Shown here piece after piece: positions 63,201 to 64,000 of a stretch of 64,000 bases of DNA. This stretch comes from Acanthaster planci (Eukaryota; Echinodermata; Asteroidea; Valvatida; Acanthasteridae). Position numbers and translations under genes: made by a program. The DNA lies in assembly GCF_001949145.1 (NCBI RefSeq), contig NW_019091453.1:719554-783553 (forward strand), written 5' to 3'. Below the pieces are notes generated by a model that was not told where the DNA came from, made no database searches, and saw only the letters and a program-made list of their open reading frames with translations. Position 1 is the first letter of the stretch. Every line of letters begins with the position of its first letter.

Positions 63201-64000
63201 GTTAAGTCAGGTTTTTTTGAGATTGTAAGAGAAAAAAATCCTGAATTCAGGAAAAATCCTGACAAATCTCAGCCCTGATAAAGTATAATTAGTTGTCCCA
63301 ATGAAATCACACACAAAACACCTCAGATTTCTATATCTGCTGTGCTGCAATGGGTTGAAAGTGACCCAATAACTGGATTTATTGAAACATTTTATCATTT
63401 GTAAAATGTAATTCCTGAATTGATCCAACTGACCAAGGGAAATTTTGTGAAATTATTCACCAATACAATGAACAATGGAAGTATTCCAATAGAAATATTA
63501 AGACTACAGAATATTTTCTTAATCTAGGCCAGCATTTATCACACTCACACTACAAACAACTTTGTTAGAAAGTACTAGAAAAAGTCTGCTCACTCAAGTA
63601 TGCCTCTACATGACCTGGGATATACCAGGTACAGAATCTGAAGGTGTGTGAGACTACCCAGGATATCCCAGGGACAGAGCTAAGCATAAGACCAGTTTAC
63701 AAATTAGGAGTACATCCTAAAATCCAAGGATTACAATTATTAACAATATCATTTAATCCTAACACCAAGTCTGATTGGACATGGTCATGCTTGTCCAATT
63801 CCCTTGTCCAACATGTCATGCATAAGCAAAAGTAGGCTTTGCTAAAGTTTTGCAAAGAAGCGAGTTAAAATAACAATAAGCAAACTCCACCTACCTCTAA
63901 CATAACTACTGCTGATAAGAAAACAATCATAAAGAACCTTTAATTGCTCCTAACAAACTCTAATCCTAGCAAATCAATTACTTTACACAAATCAAGGAAG
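60229..64000. other. YLPM1 intronic sequence, no exon identified
   Basis: Should be intron of the minus-strand YLPM1 gene, whose next upstream exon (expected acidic, before KSKWE) I could not find. It holds a poly-A tract at about 61977-61994 and otherwise AT-rich sequence. A good donor-like site, ACAG/GTGAGT on the minus strand, is at about 62386-62395, preceded by Lys-rich codons, but no matching acceptor or family motif supports an exon. Confidence 0.5.

Overview
This is animal nuclear DNA: AT-rich, about 60% non-coding, with short exons bounded by GT-AG introns and many degenerate transposon remnants. The gene set (TTC13, MOCS1, an HLX homeobox gene, YLPM1), the many small introns and an RTE/CFDP2-like LINE fit a marine invertebrate, most likely a non-vertebrate deuterostome (echinoderm, hemichordate or cephalochordate). 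The sequence alone does not fix the species. A 248-base run of N at 40641-40888 shows it is a draft scaffold.

Layout. 1-1450: minus-strand LINE fragment with an internal deletion. 5066-23413 (minus): a complete TTC13 gene, rebuilt here as 19 coding exons (892 aa) with all junction phases agreeing. 23414-24918: a 1.5 kb head-to-head intergenic region holding a large inverted repeat. 24919-34342 (plus): a complete MOCS1 gene, 10 coding exons, encoding the radical-SAM enzyme MOCS1A and the MoaC-type MOCS1B. 34343-41505: intergenic, with SINE and MITE copies. 41506-46846 (plus): HLX, 4 coding exons, 420 aa. 46847-57205: a gene desert. 57206-60228 (minus): the last three exons of YLPM1; the rest of that gene lies beyond 64000.

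Most notable observations. (1) MOCS1 exon 9 ends in two GT donors four bases apart. One gives MOCS1A ending in Gly-Gly-stop, the other an in-frame MOCS1A-MOCS1B fusion, and exon 10 has no in-frame Met before the MoaC domain, so MOCS1B seems to depend on the fusion. (2) The penultimate YLPM1 exon can be spliced, giving a PP1-docking RVRW tail, or read on into a stop that overlaps a poly(A) signal, losing that tail. (3) HLX intron 2 contains seven copies of a ~23-bp motif in both orientations. (4) TTC13 carries a GC-AG intron. (5) Two long inverted duplications lie in and beside the TTC13/MOCS1 promoter region.

The genes share no single pathway. MOCS1 starts molybdenum cofactor synthesis, HLX is a developmental transcription factor, YLPM1 is a nuclear PP1-binding protein, and TTC13 is a poorly characterised secretory-pathway TPR protein.
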